From NCBI GenBank assembly GCA_027619225.1, contig JAQCFW010000004.1:1-64000 (forward strand): DNA of 64,000 bases, in the 5' to 3' direction. The stretch is from Bacteroidota bacterium. Its GTDB lineage: Bacteria > Bacteroidota > Bacteroidia > Flavobacteriales_D > Sanyastnellaceae. The notes under the pieces were generated by a model. It was given only the letters and a program-made list of their open reading frames with translations, was not told the DNA's origin and made no database searches. Numbering within the stretch: the stretch's first letter is position 1; every line of letters starts with the position of its first letter. The translations under genes and the position numbers were made by a program. This document shows, one piece after another, positions 54,977 to 64,000 of this stretch.

Positions 54977-55386
54977 AACATCTATACGCACTACTTCTCG
55001 GCGCTCTTTTCGGAGGAATACTTGTTAAAGCTGAAGTCCTTTCATGGTTCAGAATACAGGAAATGTTTTGGTTCCAAAGCTTTCATATGTACGGAATAAT
55101 CGGAAGTGCGATTGTTGTAGGAGCAATTTCTCTGCAAGTAATTAAGCGTCTAGAGGCCAAATCTATTTCAGGCGACCTGATCAATCCAGCAGATAAAAAG
55201 TTCAATAAAAAAGGAAACTTAATAGGTGGAATAATCTTTGGATGCGGTTGGGCATTAACGGGCGCATGTCCGGGACCTCTTTACGCTCTTGTTGGAAGCG
55301 GTTATGGAATTATGCTCGTATCAATCTTCTCCGCGATGCTCGGAGTTGTGGCTTACGGGACTCTAAAGGATAAACTCCCTCATTAA
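54973..55386 (+). CDS. YeeE/YedE family protein, second half of split transporter
   Basis: 137 residues from the ATG at 54973 (ATGA overlap with the first half). Four membrane segments and the second DUF395 core GCGWALTGACPGPLYALVGS. Together with the preceding gene it makes the equivalent of one full-length YeeE/TsuA-type protein. The substrate is probably a reduced sulfur compound (thiosulfate-like), by family inference only. Confidence 0.88.
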   Translation: MKHLYALLLGALFGGILVKAEVLSWFRIQEMFWFQSFHMYGIIGSAIVVGAISLQVIKRLEAKSISGDLINPADKKFNKKGNLIGGIIFGCGWALTGACPGPLYALVGSGYGIMLVSIFSAMLGVVAYGTLKDKLPH

Positions 55387-55393
55387 GCTTAAC

Positions 55394-58300
55394 CTATTCA
55401 CAATATGTCCCAAACTCGCTCAGCAATAAAAGTAAATCTCCCGTTTCCACTATACCGTTTCCATTGAGGTCGGTTGGGCAGAAAACTTCGATTTCACAAG
55501 GTTCTGAATTACCAACTCCGAATGAGTAAAGATCTCCAGCGACTCCGCTTATGATTCCATCTATAATCCAACTAATTTCAAGAGGGTTGTTTCCTTGCTC
55601 ACTTACCTCAATATAATAACAACCTTCTTCGAGACAAATCGCTTCTAAAGATGTTGATCCTGAGCTTAAAGTTCCTGAGTATAAAACCGTTGAAGCATAG
55701 TCCAAAAGGGTGTACTCTGACCCTTCCCAACCATTGTCCCCGTAGTCGTTAAGGATAAGAGAAACGCAGTTTTCTAAGCAACATGAGTCATCATCATCTG
55801 TTGCGTTTGGGTTGTAGTTGCAAGCAGCGGGGTTAGAACAACCATCTAAAGATGTTCCGCAATTTCCGAACGTTCCATTAAAAGGTGAGCCTCCAGATAG
55901 AAGGACTATACCATCTTCATTTGTTAATGTCCAGCCTACCTCCTCTGAGTAATTGCCTCCTCCGCATGTAACGAAATTGCACTCTGCATTAGAGTCATAA
56001 CATGACATTTCAACTCCAGAATATCCTCCACCAAGAGTAAACTCAGCTCCGTTAATAGTTAATATGTTTCCATTCCAGCCATCACCATAACTGTCAGTCA
56101 TCTCAACAGTTAGAGTACCGTTAGAAAGACAGTTTCCGTCACAGTCAAAGCCGGGATTAGAACCGTTCCCTCCACAAATTCCACACTCGTCTGTGAAGTT
56201 GCAAGTTCCATTGTCATAAACCGCTGTCTCGTTATAGTTACAGGCTGTGATGTCTGTACAACCATACTCTCCACCACTTTCGTAGTTAGAAGTAAAGAGT
56301 GCACCAGCCCAATCTGCATGGTCGCTCGAGTTTCCGAAAGTTGCTTCGTCTAAGACTAGCTTTATCGTTGAAGCGCCCGTTATATCAATTTCTAGGTGTT
56401 GGGTAGGAGAGTCTGAATCCATAATCCCGCTTGTGTATACTGGAGAACCGTCTACTATTACAATAAACTCAACTGAACCTTGTCCGTTTGTAATATCATC
56501 GTCAACTCCTATATCTGTGATGAAGTCTGAAAACTGATTGTCTAATGATATTACTATTTCAGCATTGGCATGAAGCCCTAAGCCTTTCTCATAAGCTACT
56601 CCGTTAAGCTCGATGGTGCCACCTTGGACCGATTTATCTCTGCCTAAATCTCCCCAACCAGTATATCCTGAATCCCACCTCGCATCACTTATCCAAAGAA
56701 CATCAGTGCCTATTGATTTCTCAAAAGTGAAAGTGTCGAGACCATCTGAGTAAGAGAATTCTAGATTAAAAATCATGTGTTGAGGGGCCGTCTCCTCGAT
56801 GTATACTGTGATAGGAATTTCAATTGTCTCACCTGGATAAAGAATATCTAAGTTTATTGAAGGGTCCGTTACGGTAACAAACCCTGAGTTTACTCCTATT
56901 GCAGTACAGCTGATAGCTCCTAGTTCAGTCCCTCCAGTTCCAGTGTTTTCTATTTCTACATAAAATTCAGCGTTTTCGCCAGCAGAGATTACTTTGTTGC
57001 CGTCTGTGTCACTGTCAAATCCATTAAAAATAAACTCGATGGTAGGGTATGGCGTTGTGAAACTCATCTCTTGTGTTGTGCCAAATGAACCATCGTATGC
57101 CGTTACTTGTAATTCAAATGTTGTGCCTTTAGGAGTCGCAGCTGCCAGATGACCTTGAAATTCTAGAGATGTAGACTCTCCGGGGTTAATTGCGATAAGA
57201 GTGTTGTTGGGCGATGTGAAAGTTAGAAATTGAGAATTCTGACTTTGGAGAAAAAGAGCTACTTCTATTGCTTCACTTGGGTATGTTCCAGTGTTAGTAA
57301 TCGTAGTTGGGAGGATGAAGGTTTCACCTGGCTCTGGTACTCCATTTCCATTGTCGTCGGAATATATATTGCCAAATTCTAGTGAAAACTCTGGCGCAGG
57401 GATCTTGTAAATAGATGATTGTACAGCTGTGTTTTCTCCGTCAGTTAAAGTCAAGTGAAGTTCAAACTGTGCACCACGAGGCATAGCTTCGTCTATGGTT
57501 ATAAAAAAGGGGCTTATAATTTCATCATCCGGACCAATGGGTCCTATATGTATAGAGTCAAGCTCTAAATTTACCATAGATGTTAACTGTTCTTCTGTGA
57601 GTTCCGTTGCGCAAGTTCCGGATGTAGCTATTACTGATAGTAGAAGCCACGAGTCAGGAGTGAGCACTCCCACATTTGTATGTGTTGCTTCTATAGAGCC
57701 TGTTTCACCTGGGTCGAAGGCTCCGTTATTGTTTGTGTCAGACACAACGCCAGAACTTACTAGGTGCAGAATGGGGGAGGGCTCGGTGCTAAAAAGGGCA
57801 TTCCCCCAATTCATTTGTACATCGTATGAACCTGAAGAGGGAGAAGTTTTTAAAATAAGTTCTTGAATACCTGAGACATTGATATCAATAAATAGTAATT
57901 CTTCGAAACAGTTTATGTCTCCGCTGTTAAAAAGCTCTACTCCATCTCCGATTACTTGGAAGGTGCCACTTCCGGTCGTTCTTGCATCGTCTATACCGAA
58001 GTCTGAACTGAATCTGTAGTACTCTCCTGATAGGTTATATCTGATTTCGCTAATGCCTTTTACGCCAAGACCTTTTTCGTAAAGGTTACCATCAATGCTA
58101 ATTGCATACCCTTGGCTATTTACATCGCGCTTCATGTCGCCATCTTGAGATGAAGAGTAAGTAGCGTTAAGATCACTTAAATAAATATGGGAATCTGAGG
58201 ATATGGGTGTTGAGGCTGTAACCGTCTGGCCAGGAGAGAGAGAAATATCGACGTAGGTTACACTAGAGCCTTTTACATCTTTTACTTGAGCAGATGTGGG

Positions 58301-59662
58301 AATACCATCAATTAATATTTCGTTAAACTCTCCGAAAAATTGAGCTTGCCAAACCATACTCAAGCCATCCGTGTTTGAGGTAAGGCTAGCTGTCGATGAA
58401 GTTTGGTCTATATGCTTAATGTTAAAGAGAGCGCCTCCAAGTGGAATGTTGTCGATCTGAATCCACTCAACTTCATGATTAAGCTAAGATAAAGTGGTTA
58501 ATCGGTTTGCTGGGGAATCTCCTGAAACACCCATCATTCCAGTCACAATATTTCCTATAATTAAAAACGACACCTCTGGATATGGGTGGTTGCTCTGCAT
58601 AATATTGTACAGCCAATGCCAACCAATAGCAACCTTATTATTGAAATACCCCATCTGTGGCAGATAGGTTTTTGCTTCAATATTTATCCCTGAATTATAA
58701 TCCCATTGGGTGTAGTTATCACCCTTAGGAAATGCTATTGAGTTGTGGCAAAAGTTAATCTATTTACTGGTTTTTAATCCCAAATCCGTTATCCCCTTCA
58801 TTGGCATAAAGAAACTGTTTTCGTGCCCAAAATCAGTTTTATAATTCCCATCTGCGTCGAATCCACGAATGTATGTATTCTCTTCTGTGTCATACCATTC
58901 GTTTTCAAATTGCAGTTTGAGTCCCTCCGCAATCGTGAAATACTCTTCTGCTTCAACAAGTTCGTTTCTTGCTTCTAGTATACCTGCGAATGCTAATACT
59001 GATCGGTATTGATTCGCGAATGCGTCTCCGGCTTCAATGAAATCGTCAGTTTCTTGTTCCCAATAAGTTGATAGGTCTGTGTGCATTTCAGCTATGCCAT
59101 TACCGTTCTGATCATGAATATTTATAAACCCATTGACTGTGTTGTAACAATATGTAAAAATTGCTTCATCATATATCCAGTTTGTGTCTCCTGTCCATAA
59201 ATATTGCTCATAGATTTTCTCTACATTTTCAAAAGGAGCAGGAAGTTCTTTAAAATCAGCATCGACAAAGTATGGATTGCCATAAAAATCGAAAGACCAC
59301 TTAGGCCAATAATCATTACTCTCAGGCGCATCACTAGCAAAGGTCTTAAGCATAGAAAAATTTTCCAGATCAAGACCTAGCAAATGGGCGGCCTCTACTT
59401 GATGGCAAATATCTCGAGAACAAAAACATTCTCTACTTCTATATGAACCCCAATAAGCTGGAATATAACCAGGCTCAGTGCCCGTAACAACTAAGCTGTA
59501 AACTTCTGTCTTTGCCGTGTTAAATTCATCTACGAGGTAAGAGTTGGCAGATGAGATTGTAAGCTCTTGCCCATATGTTTGTTCGGGGAATACGCACAGG
59601 CATGCTAAAACTATTAGAATAGACTGTTTTAAGAAGTTTATTTTTTTTCTTTTAAACATCAT
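55394..59662 (-). pseudogene. Secreted glycosidase-like / NPCBM / dockerin-like gene broken by two in-frame TAG codons
   Basis: From the ATG at 59662 the same frame runs 1423 codons to 55394 with only two interruptions, TAG at 58762-58760 and TAG at 58486-58484; no frameshift is needed. The 91 codons between them read as good protein (KTYLPQMGYFNNKVAIGWHW, PEVSFLIIGNIVTGMMGV). Intact parts: signal peptide, a six-hairpin-glycosidase-like region (PAYWGSYRSRECFCSRDICH, EAAHLLGLDLENF), an NPCBM-like domain (YEKGLGVKGISEIRYNLSG), three CARDB-like repeats, a second NPCBM domain (YEKGLGLHANAEIVISL), two ACNY Cys-rich repeats and a dockerin-like tail (DLNGNGIVETGDLLLLLSEF). The family name is tentative. 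Both stops could come from CAG by one C-to-T change. It is 43 nt downstream of the lysyl-oxidase-like gene. Confidence 0.8.
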
Positions 59663-59705
59663 AAAGAACTAAAGTCACAAAATTCAGGGAGATCGAGAAC
59701 TCCTA

Positions 59706-62036
59706 TCAGCAGGTTGTTCCAAACGCCGAAAGCACAAGTAGTACATCCGCAACGTTAACATAGCCATCGCCATTTACGTCGTTTGAACAGTCTGACAGGC
59801 AACCAAATTCGCTTAATACAACTAGTATGTCGCTGACACTAACTACCAGGTCACCATCGAGATCTCCAACGCATGCAGTGTTTGTTTCTTCAATACATGG
59901 GTTGAAAAGAGATGTCAGAGTTGTCTGAAGAGCATCATTTACCACATCTACAGCTTGAGAAATACATACCATTCCATTTGCCGATCCTATCCAATGAACA
60001 CGAAGAAATGGAGTGTATACTATGTTCTTTGGGATCGAAGTACCATCGTAACTTAGAGAAAGTACATCTATTCCTCCTGGTACGTGAGAAGGGGTTCCGG
60101 AGTAAAGAAGAGGGTCGATCAAGCTCTCAGTTTGAGAGATTTGAATGCCATCGAACTCTAGGTGATATGCGTAGATTCTATTGTCTGGATTCAGAACGTG
60201 CACGTCAAAATATTGTAAGTCCCAGTTTACACTTCCTATGGTAAATTCAACATTGTCAAACGGATTTTCAATCGCTACAGTCGGAAAGTCACAATGAGTA
60301 TGTACTCCAGAACTATCTGGATGAGCGTGTGCTGAATTCCAATACTGACAATCTGCAATCGTAGCAGCATCAACCACGTTTATTAAGCCATCAGAATTAA
60401 TGTCATTGCAATCATTTAATGGAATATCCCCTCCTAGAACACCTTCTGTATAAAGCTGAGCGTCAGTCAAATCTTGGTCGGAATCAGCATCAATATCTCC
60501 CATTAAGGTCGATCCTCCACAAGTCCCAGTACAGTCATTCAGTGTAGTCCCATAAGGCTCTCCTGAACAATCTGTGAAAACAGGACAATCTGTGAGAATA
60601 CTAACATTATATCCACTTGTTCTATCTATTTCAATACAAACAACACCCCAATTGTTGTCCGTATTTGTTTCGTAATGGCCTAAAGCGTCTGGGGCGTAAT
60701 CCCAATTTACACGAACTACAAGGCGATACTGGCCGTCAGGCACATCTGTAACGTCAATCCATTGGCAACTGAGTCCACTAGAGTAAATATCTCCGCAACC
60801 AGCAGTAATACCCATTGTTGAACATCCGTATGTTGCAGAACCCCCTCCACTACATTCTAAATCCATCACACAAAATCCATTTTTAAATCCCACAGGAATG
60901 AATCCTCCATCCATGTCAAATAAATCATATTTTGCATATCCATCATAATGCCAGTGATTGTGGCAATCGCCCCATTCAAATTGTGTAGATGAACCCCCAC
61001 TTTGGCCTATATAATAGTCAAGGTCGCCAATGTTCTGAATGTGTGTGGTAAATCTAATGATTTGTCTCTCACCAAAGCCATTTAAGCACCCCTCTTCAAT
61101 ATAACAATCCGTTTCATTAACCTGCATTGTCGTTGCGTATAGAGAGCTCGTAATCGCGTCAGTTAAAATTACAAGGTCTGGCCCGTTACACAATGGGTCT
61201 CCTTCGTAAATACATGTTCCATTGTCAACTTCAGCTGATGGATTGTAGTTACAGGCTGTAGAGTCCATACATCCTTCAGGCGGGCCTACAAAAGAAAAAT
61301 CCCAATCAAAAGCTCCACAGCTCGCATCCAAAGATGCCCAACGTATCCACATCTGTTCTCCTCCCACTAACAATGCCGTAATCGCAGCCTCGTCACCGCA
61401 ACCTCCTTGCATATTGTCATAATAAATCGTGCCCTCATTCGTATCCCCAAAGTTGTTCATATTACAATAGTCGTAGATAAAAAGGGTTGTATTGCATGCT
61501 GCTCCACAAGAGCTGAATAAATACATTCCGTTTGCTGGGGGAGTAAACGTGTACCAGAAGTTTTCTGATGCCTGAGCCACAACTCCATAATCTGCGTCTG
61601 TCAAAACCACCGCATCGTTGCAAGTAGTTCCTGGAGCACAATCAAACATAACGATATCCTGATAGCCAAAATCTCCACCAGTCGCAACTTCAACTCCGTC
61701 AATGAATAACGTAAAATCTCCATTGCCATAGCCACAACATATACCATCTCCATAGCTGTCGTCTATTACAAACTGTAAACAAGATGGGTCTCCAGTATTA
61801 GGTATACAAGTTGATGCCGTGTATGTTGTATTGTTTGCAGAGTATGGGCCTCCTGTTAGGAGAGTACCACTTGCATCTGACAAAGTCCATGTTGTTTCAC
61901 CTGGATAGTTGTCCGTTAATATTTGTACAACAACCACTGACTCTCCTTCAACGCATTGAGCAGAAATTGAGTTGGTAACAGACGCGGAAAGTAGGAGTAT
62001 AATTCCAGAAAATATAATAGAGTAGTTATTGTTCAT
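59706..62036 (-). CDS. Secreted lysyl oxidase-like protein with dockerin-like tail
   Basis: 776 residues from the ATG at 62036 (the open frame's first codon is a TTG at 62045). Signal peptide, two N-terminal Cys-rich beta domains (DDSYGDGICCGYGNGDFTLF, ENFWYTFTPPANGMYLFS), one ACNY repeat, then a lysyl oxidase domain at about residues 285-475. The copper motif EWGDCHNHWHYDGYAKYDLF has His359, His361 and His363. GFKNGFC supplies Lys385 and GDIYSSGLSCQWIDVTDV supplies Tyr418, equivalent to the two residues that form the lysine tyrosylquinone cofactor in animal enzymes. Two dockerin-like calcium segments follow, the last ending LSAFGTTC. It may oxidise amines or lysines outside the cell; the substrate is unknown. 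Upstream partner of the broken glycosidase-like gene. Confidence 0.85.
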   Translation of the reverse strand: MNNNYSIIFSGIILLLSASVTNSISAQCVEGESVVVVQILTDNYPGETTWTLSDASGTLLTGGPYSANNTTYTASTCIPNTGDPSCLQFVIDDSYGDGICCGYGNGDFTLFIDGVEVATGGDFGYQDIVMFDCAPGTTCNDAVVLTDADYGVVAQASENFWYTFTPPANGMYLFSSCGAACNTTLFIYDYCNMNNFGDTNEGTIYYDNMQGGCGDEAAITALLVGGEQMWIRWASLDASCGAFDWDFSFVGPPEGCMDSTACNYNPSAEVDNGTCIYEGDPLCNGPDLVILTDAITSSLYATTMQVNETDCYIEEGCLNGFGERQIIRFTTHIQNIGDLDYYIGQSGGSSTQFEWGDCHNHWHYDGYAKYDLFDMDGGFIPVGFKNGFCVMDLECSGGGSATYGCSTMGITAGCGDIYSSGLSCQWIDVTDVPDGQYRLVVRVNWDYAPDALGHYETNTDNNWGVVCIEIDRTSGYNVSILTDCPVFTDCSGEPYGTTLNDCTGTCGGSTLMGDIDADSDQDLTDAQLYTEGVLGGDIPLNDCNDINSDGLINVVDAATIADCQYWNSAHAHPDSSGVHTHCDFPTVAIENPFDNVEFTIGSVNWDLQYFDVHVLNPDNRIYAYHLEFDGIQISQTESLIDPLLYSGTPSHVPGGIDVLSLSYDGTSIPKNIVYTPFLRVHWIGSANGMVCISQAVDVVNDALQTTLTSLFNPCIEETNTACVGDLDGDLVVSVSDILVVLSEFGCLSDCSNDVNGDGYVNVADVLLVLSAFGTTC

Positions 62037-62298
62037 AGGGATCAATTCTTAATTGTTCTTGTTTATGACGCAAAAAACTAGGTTATAGTTGCTTGAAAAA
62101 TAATTGTTGTGATGCTTTGTTGTATTTAACCCGAGCAGACCTGACCGAAAGCTCAAAAAGAGTTACAGGTAGTTAATAATGTTCTGGAAATTTTTATTCC
62201 CGGTATTAACACGTATATTTCATCACATATATTTGCAATACGCCAGAATGAGTTTTAGGAATTGCATATTTGTCTTAACTATTTATAATTGAATTTAT

Positions 62299-63159
62299 AT
62301 GAACCTCAGCTCTAAACAATCCTTAATTGCCATTGTGGTTTTAGCAGTAATTTGTCTTTTCCTAGGGATTCAGCTTTTTGTGGGAGGAGAAAAGTTTAAA
62401 GACTTGTCAGGTGATTATGGCCGGCTTGAAATGGACAAAGAGCAGGTCGTTTTCGATTTAGAGAAAATGCGATTTTCGTATGATACACTCAATGTTGAAA
62501 ATTCTATGATGCTCGCTGAAATCTCTGCCCAACGAGATAAAATTGACGGCTTAATTACCAGTGTAAAAAATGGAAATTGGGAGCTCGGAAAAGCTAAAAA
62601 GGAAGCTGCAACATTAAGAGTGATTATGAAGGGTTATATTGTCACCATCGACTCTATAAACCAACTCAATCAAGCATTAACGGAAGAAAATACCGCGATG
62701 CGAGACCGAGTTAAAGAGGTGCAGGGGAAAAACGAAAAACTCGAAGAGCGCCAAGAAAACATGGAGGAGATTATTGAAGCTGGAAGGCTTCTTCAATGCA
62801 CAGAAATAAACGTTGTGGGAATTAGAGTGTTGTCTTCTGGAAGACAGCGAGAGACTACAAGGGCTGACAGAGTGGAGATGATTAAGGTTTGTTTTACACT
62901 TCTAGAAAACAAGATTTCAGAACCCGGAAACAAAGTCCTAAACCTAAGAATCAAAGATTTAGAAGGCACAGTGTTGTTGTCAAATGATGATGGATCATAT
63001 AGCGCTACTAGAAATATTGATTACTCTAATGATCGATTAGACGCCTGTGTGTTTTACTCTGTTAATTTAGAAACCAGCGCATTAATTTCTGGAGAATACA
63101 CAGTTGAAATCTTAGAACAAGAAACGCCAATTGGATCGAGTATTTTGATTTTAAGGTGA
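62299..63159 (+). CDS. Membrane-anchored coiled-coil protein of unknown function
   Basis: 286 residues. One N-terminal membrane segment (LIAIVVLAVICLFLGIQLFV) is followed by a coiled coil of about 140 residues (EVQGKNEKLEERQENMEEII) and a C-terminal beta domain (GIRVLSSGRQRETTRADRVE, MIKVCFTLLENK, GEYTVEILEQETPIGSSILI). The pattern is known to me from Bacteroidota but without a function. The 253-nt AT-rich gap before it holds a CATATTTG box 33 nt upstream of the ATG and nothing else I recognise. Confidence 0.8.
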   Translation: MNLSSKQSLIAIVVLAVICLFLGIQLFVGGEKFKDLSGDYGRLEMDKEQVVFDLEKMRFSYDTLNVENSMMLAEISAQRDKIDGLITSVKNGNWELGKAKKEAATLRVIMKGYIVTIDSINQLNQALTEENTAMRDRVKEVQGKNEKLEERQENMEEIIEAGRLLQCTEINVVGIRVLSSGRQRETTRADRVEMIKVCFTLLENKISEPGNKVLNLRIKDLEGTVLLSNDDGSYSATRNIDYSNDRLDACVFYSVNLETSALISGEYTVEILEQETPIGSSILILR

Positions 63160-63263
63160 GGTAGGGTAGCTTTTCACTCAAGTTTTTTTTCGTTTAATAA
63201 GTTGTGACCTACAGATATAAAGTCTTATGAAATCCTATCGACTCTTTAGCGGACTTTCGGTTG

Positions 63264-63626
63264 ATGGATCAAACAACATTAGAAATTGGGCGAATCGGGG
63301 AAGACATTGCTCAAAAATATCTTTCGTCATTGGGGTTTAAAATCTTAGAGCAAAATTGGCGGTGGCGCAATTGTGAAATTGACATTATCGCAATCCACCA
63401 GGATAAAATTGTTTTTATAGAGGTAAAAACACGTGGTAGGAATCGGATAGACCAGGGCGTAGATATCTCACTTCGTCAGAGAAAACGAATCATCCATGCT
63501 GCTAATTCCTATTTGTTAAAGAAGGGGGAGATTAAACTTGAAGCTCGGTTTGACCTTGTGAGGGTTAGAAAAACAAATGGCGATTGGTGGGTCGAACACA
63601 TTGGGGGGGCTTTCGAAGTTGTTTAA
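63264..63626 (+). CDS. yraN: YraN family (UPF0102) endonuclease-like protein
   Basis: 120 residues from the ATG at 63264 (preceded by a TTG codon). The fold is PD-(D/E)XK-like: GRIGEDIAQKYLSSLGFKIL, then CEIDIIAIHQDKIVFIEVKT with the Asp and Glu-x-Lys residues, and RQRKRIIHAANSYLLKK. Members are conserved across bacteria; activity is not firmly established. Confidence 0.93.
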   Translation: MDQTTLEIGRIGEDIAQKYLSSLGFKILEQNWRWRNCEIDIIAIHQDKIVFIEVKTRGRNRIDQGVDISLRQRKRIIHAANSYLLKKGEIKLEARFDLVRVRKTNGDWWVEHIGGAFEVV

Positions 63627-63653
63627 TTCTTAGAGGTATGAAACCGAGTGATG

Positions 63654-63661
63654 TATCTTTG
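63654..63661 (+). promoter_or_regulatory. Candidate -7 box before the rluB-type gene
   Basis: TATCTTTG, an exact TAnnTTTG match, 21 nt upstream of the ATG at 63683. No TTG at ideal -33 spacing. Confidence 0.4.
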
Positions 63662-63682
63662 CGGCTCAATATTTATTGTAAG

Positions 63683-64000
63683 ATGAAAAAGTCAATAGGT
63701 TCAGGCCGCCGAGGAGGCGCCCGAAGAACCAAACCCGAGTCGAAGTCGTTTAGCCCTAAACGTAAGCTCTCGCAAAACAGCACTAAAAATTCTGAGTCAG
63801 AGAAACCCAGTACTGCTGAAGAAAGTAAAGGGTATCCCAAGTCCAAATCTGGAGGGAAATATGTGGCGAAGGGAAAGAGCATTCTTAAAACAAGAAGCGG
63901 AAGTTACAGACCTGATTTAAGGCGTAACAAGGTTGAGAAACGTCAACCCTTACCTGACTCAAATGCTCCTATGAGGCTTAATCGTTATGTTTCACAGGCT
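63683..64000 (+). CDS. RluB/RsuA-type pseudouridine synthase, N-terminal part (cut by window edge)
   Basis: 106 codons are visible. The first ~95 residues are a basic, low-complexity extension rich in Lys, Arg, Ser and Gly (MKKSIGSGRRGGARRTKP, KSGGKYVAKGKS). The sequence at the edge, MRLNRYVSQA, is the start of an S4 RNA-binding domain as found in RluB/RluE/RsuA pseudouridine synthases. Long basic N-terminal extensions are common in Bacteroidota members. The catalytic domain lies beyond the window. Confidence 0.72.
   Translation, partial: MKKSIGSGRRGGARRTKPESKSFSPKRKLSQNSTKNSESEKPSTAEESKGYPKSKSGGKYVAKGKSILKTRSGSYRPDLRRNKVEKRQPLPDSNAPMRLNRYVSQA

Noticed and set aside
58363-58760. Treating 55394-58363 and 58760-59662 as two separate genes
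   Set aside because: The 58363 start is a TTG in mid-domain and the space between reads as protein in the same frame; one gene with two nonsense codons explains the data better.
55394-59662. Genome-wide amber recoding
   Set aside because: TAG ends normal genes here (kynA at 8360-8362, rsmI at 23849-23851, lepA at 30912-30914), and no other gene shows internal TAG codons.
62037-62298. Small RNA or tRNA in the gap before the coiled-coil gene
   Set aside because: AT-rich with no cloverleaf, strong hairpin or terminator that I could identify.

Overview
The window reads as a near-contiguous piece of a Bacteroidota chromosome, most likely a marine Flavobacteriales relative (Cryomorphaceae / Crocinitomicaceae / Schleiferiaceae type). 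The evidence is secreted proteins with type IX secretion (T9SS) C-terminal sorting domains of type A (PNPA motifs) and type B (gliding-motility CHU_C type), a DUF1501/DUF1800 pair, a long-form PurF, DUF3098, DUF2490 and DUF5522 proteins, TAnnTTTG-type promoter boxes and almost no Shine-Dalgarno sequences. I saw no rRNA, tRNA, CRISPR array, transposase, integrase or phage gene. Genes are packed tightly; after correcting starts and adding genes missed by simple ORF calling, no gene-free stretch exceeds 300 bases.

Layout. 1-5537 (minus): a secreted-protein operon of two T9SS type A proteins flanking a DUF1800 and a DUF1501 protein; the last gene runs off the left edge. 5608-9598: aminopeptidase P, divergent from an operon for tryptophan breakdown (RidA/2-aminomuconate-deaminase-like, tryptophan 2,3-dioxygenase) and an M23 lipoprotein. 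9621-17368 (minus): a complete SUF iron-sulfur cluster operon, sufA-B-C-D-S-E, followed by a Wzx-like flippase and a GC-rich sulfotransferase. 17485-23851 (plus): ftsX, DUF3098, uppP, a lipoprotein, a large AsmA-like protein, a small conserved protein and rsmI. 23857-34641: radA, a 1245-residue T9SS type B surface protein, lepA, rlmN, an orphan LytTR regulator, lipB and a phosphoglucose/phosphomannose isomerase. 34809-39968 (plus): TonB-dependent receptor, lysS, a MIP18/DUF59 protein and dxr. 40001-44186 (minus): the rplM-rpsI-rpsB-tsf / pyrH-frr translation cluster, with a clear terminator between tsf and pyrH and the window's best promoter before rplM. 44280-47119: a DUF2490 protein, a lipoprotein, tdk and alr. 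47284-51336 (minus): a DUF5522-hutU-glpQ-glpD-like operon with overlapping ends. 51390-55386: purF, a T9SS protein and a split YeeE/YedE pair. 55394-62036 (minus): a lysyl-oxidase-like secreted protein followed by a 1423-codon secreted glycosidase-like gene broken by two in-frame TAG codons. 62299-64000 (plus): a coiled-coil membrane protein, yraN and the start of an rluB-type pseudouridine synthase.

The most interesting observations are: (i) the bacterial lysyl-oxidase-like protein, which keeps the copper histidines and both residues of the lysine tyrosylquinone cofactor; (ii) its neighbour, which is intact in one frame apart from two amber codons; (iii) promoter -7-like boxes ending exactly 4-5 nt before the start codon of at least seven genes, suggesting leaderless transcripts; (iv) a GTG start and a promoter for rplM that rule out the longest ORF; (v) a G10/C10 tract inside the DUF1501 gene; and (vi) dockerin-like, Cys-ending tails on two secreted proteins that lack a recognisable T9SS domain. 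All functional names come from motif recognition by eye, without database searches.
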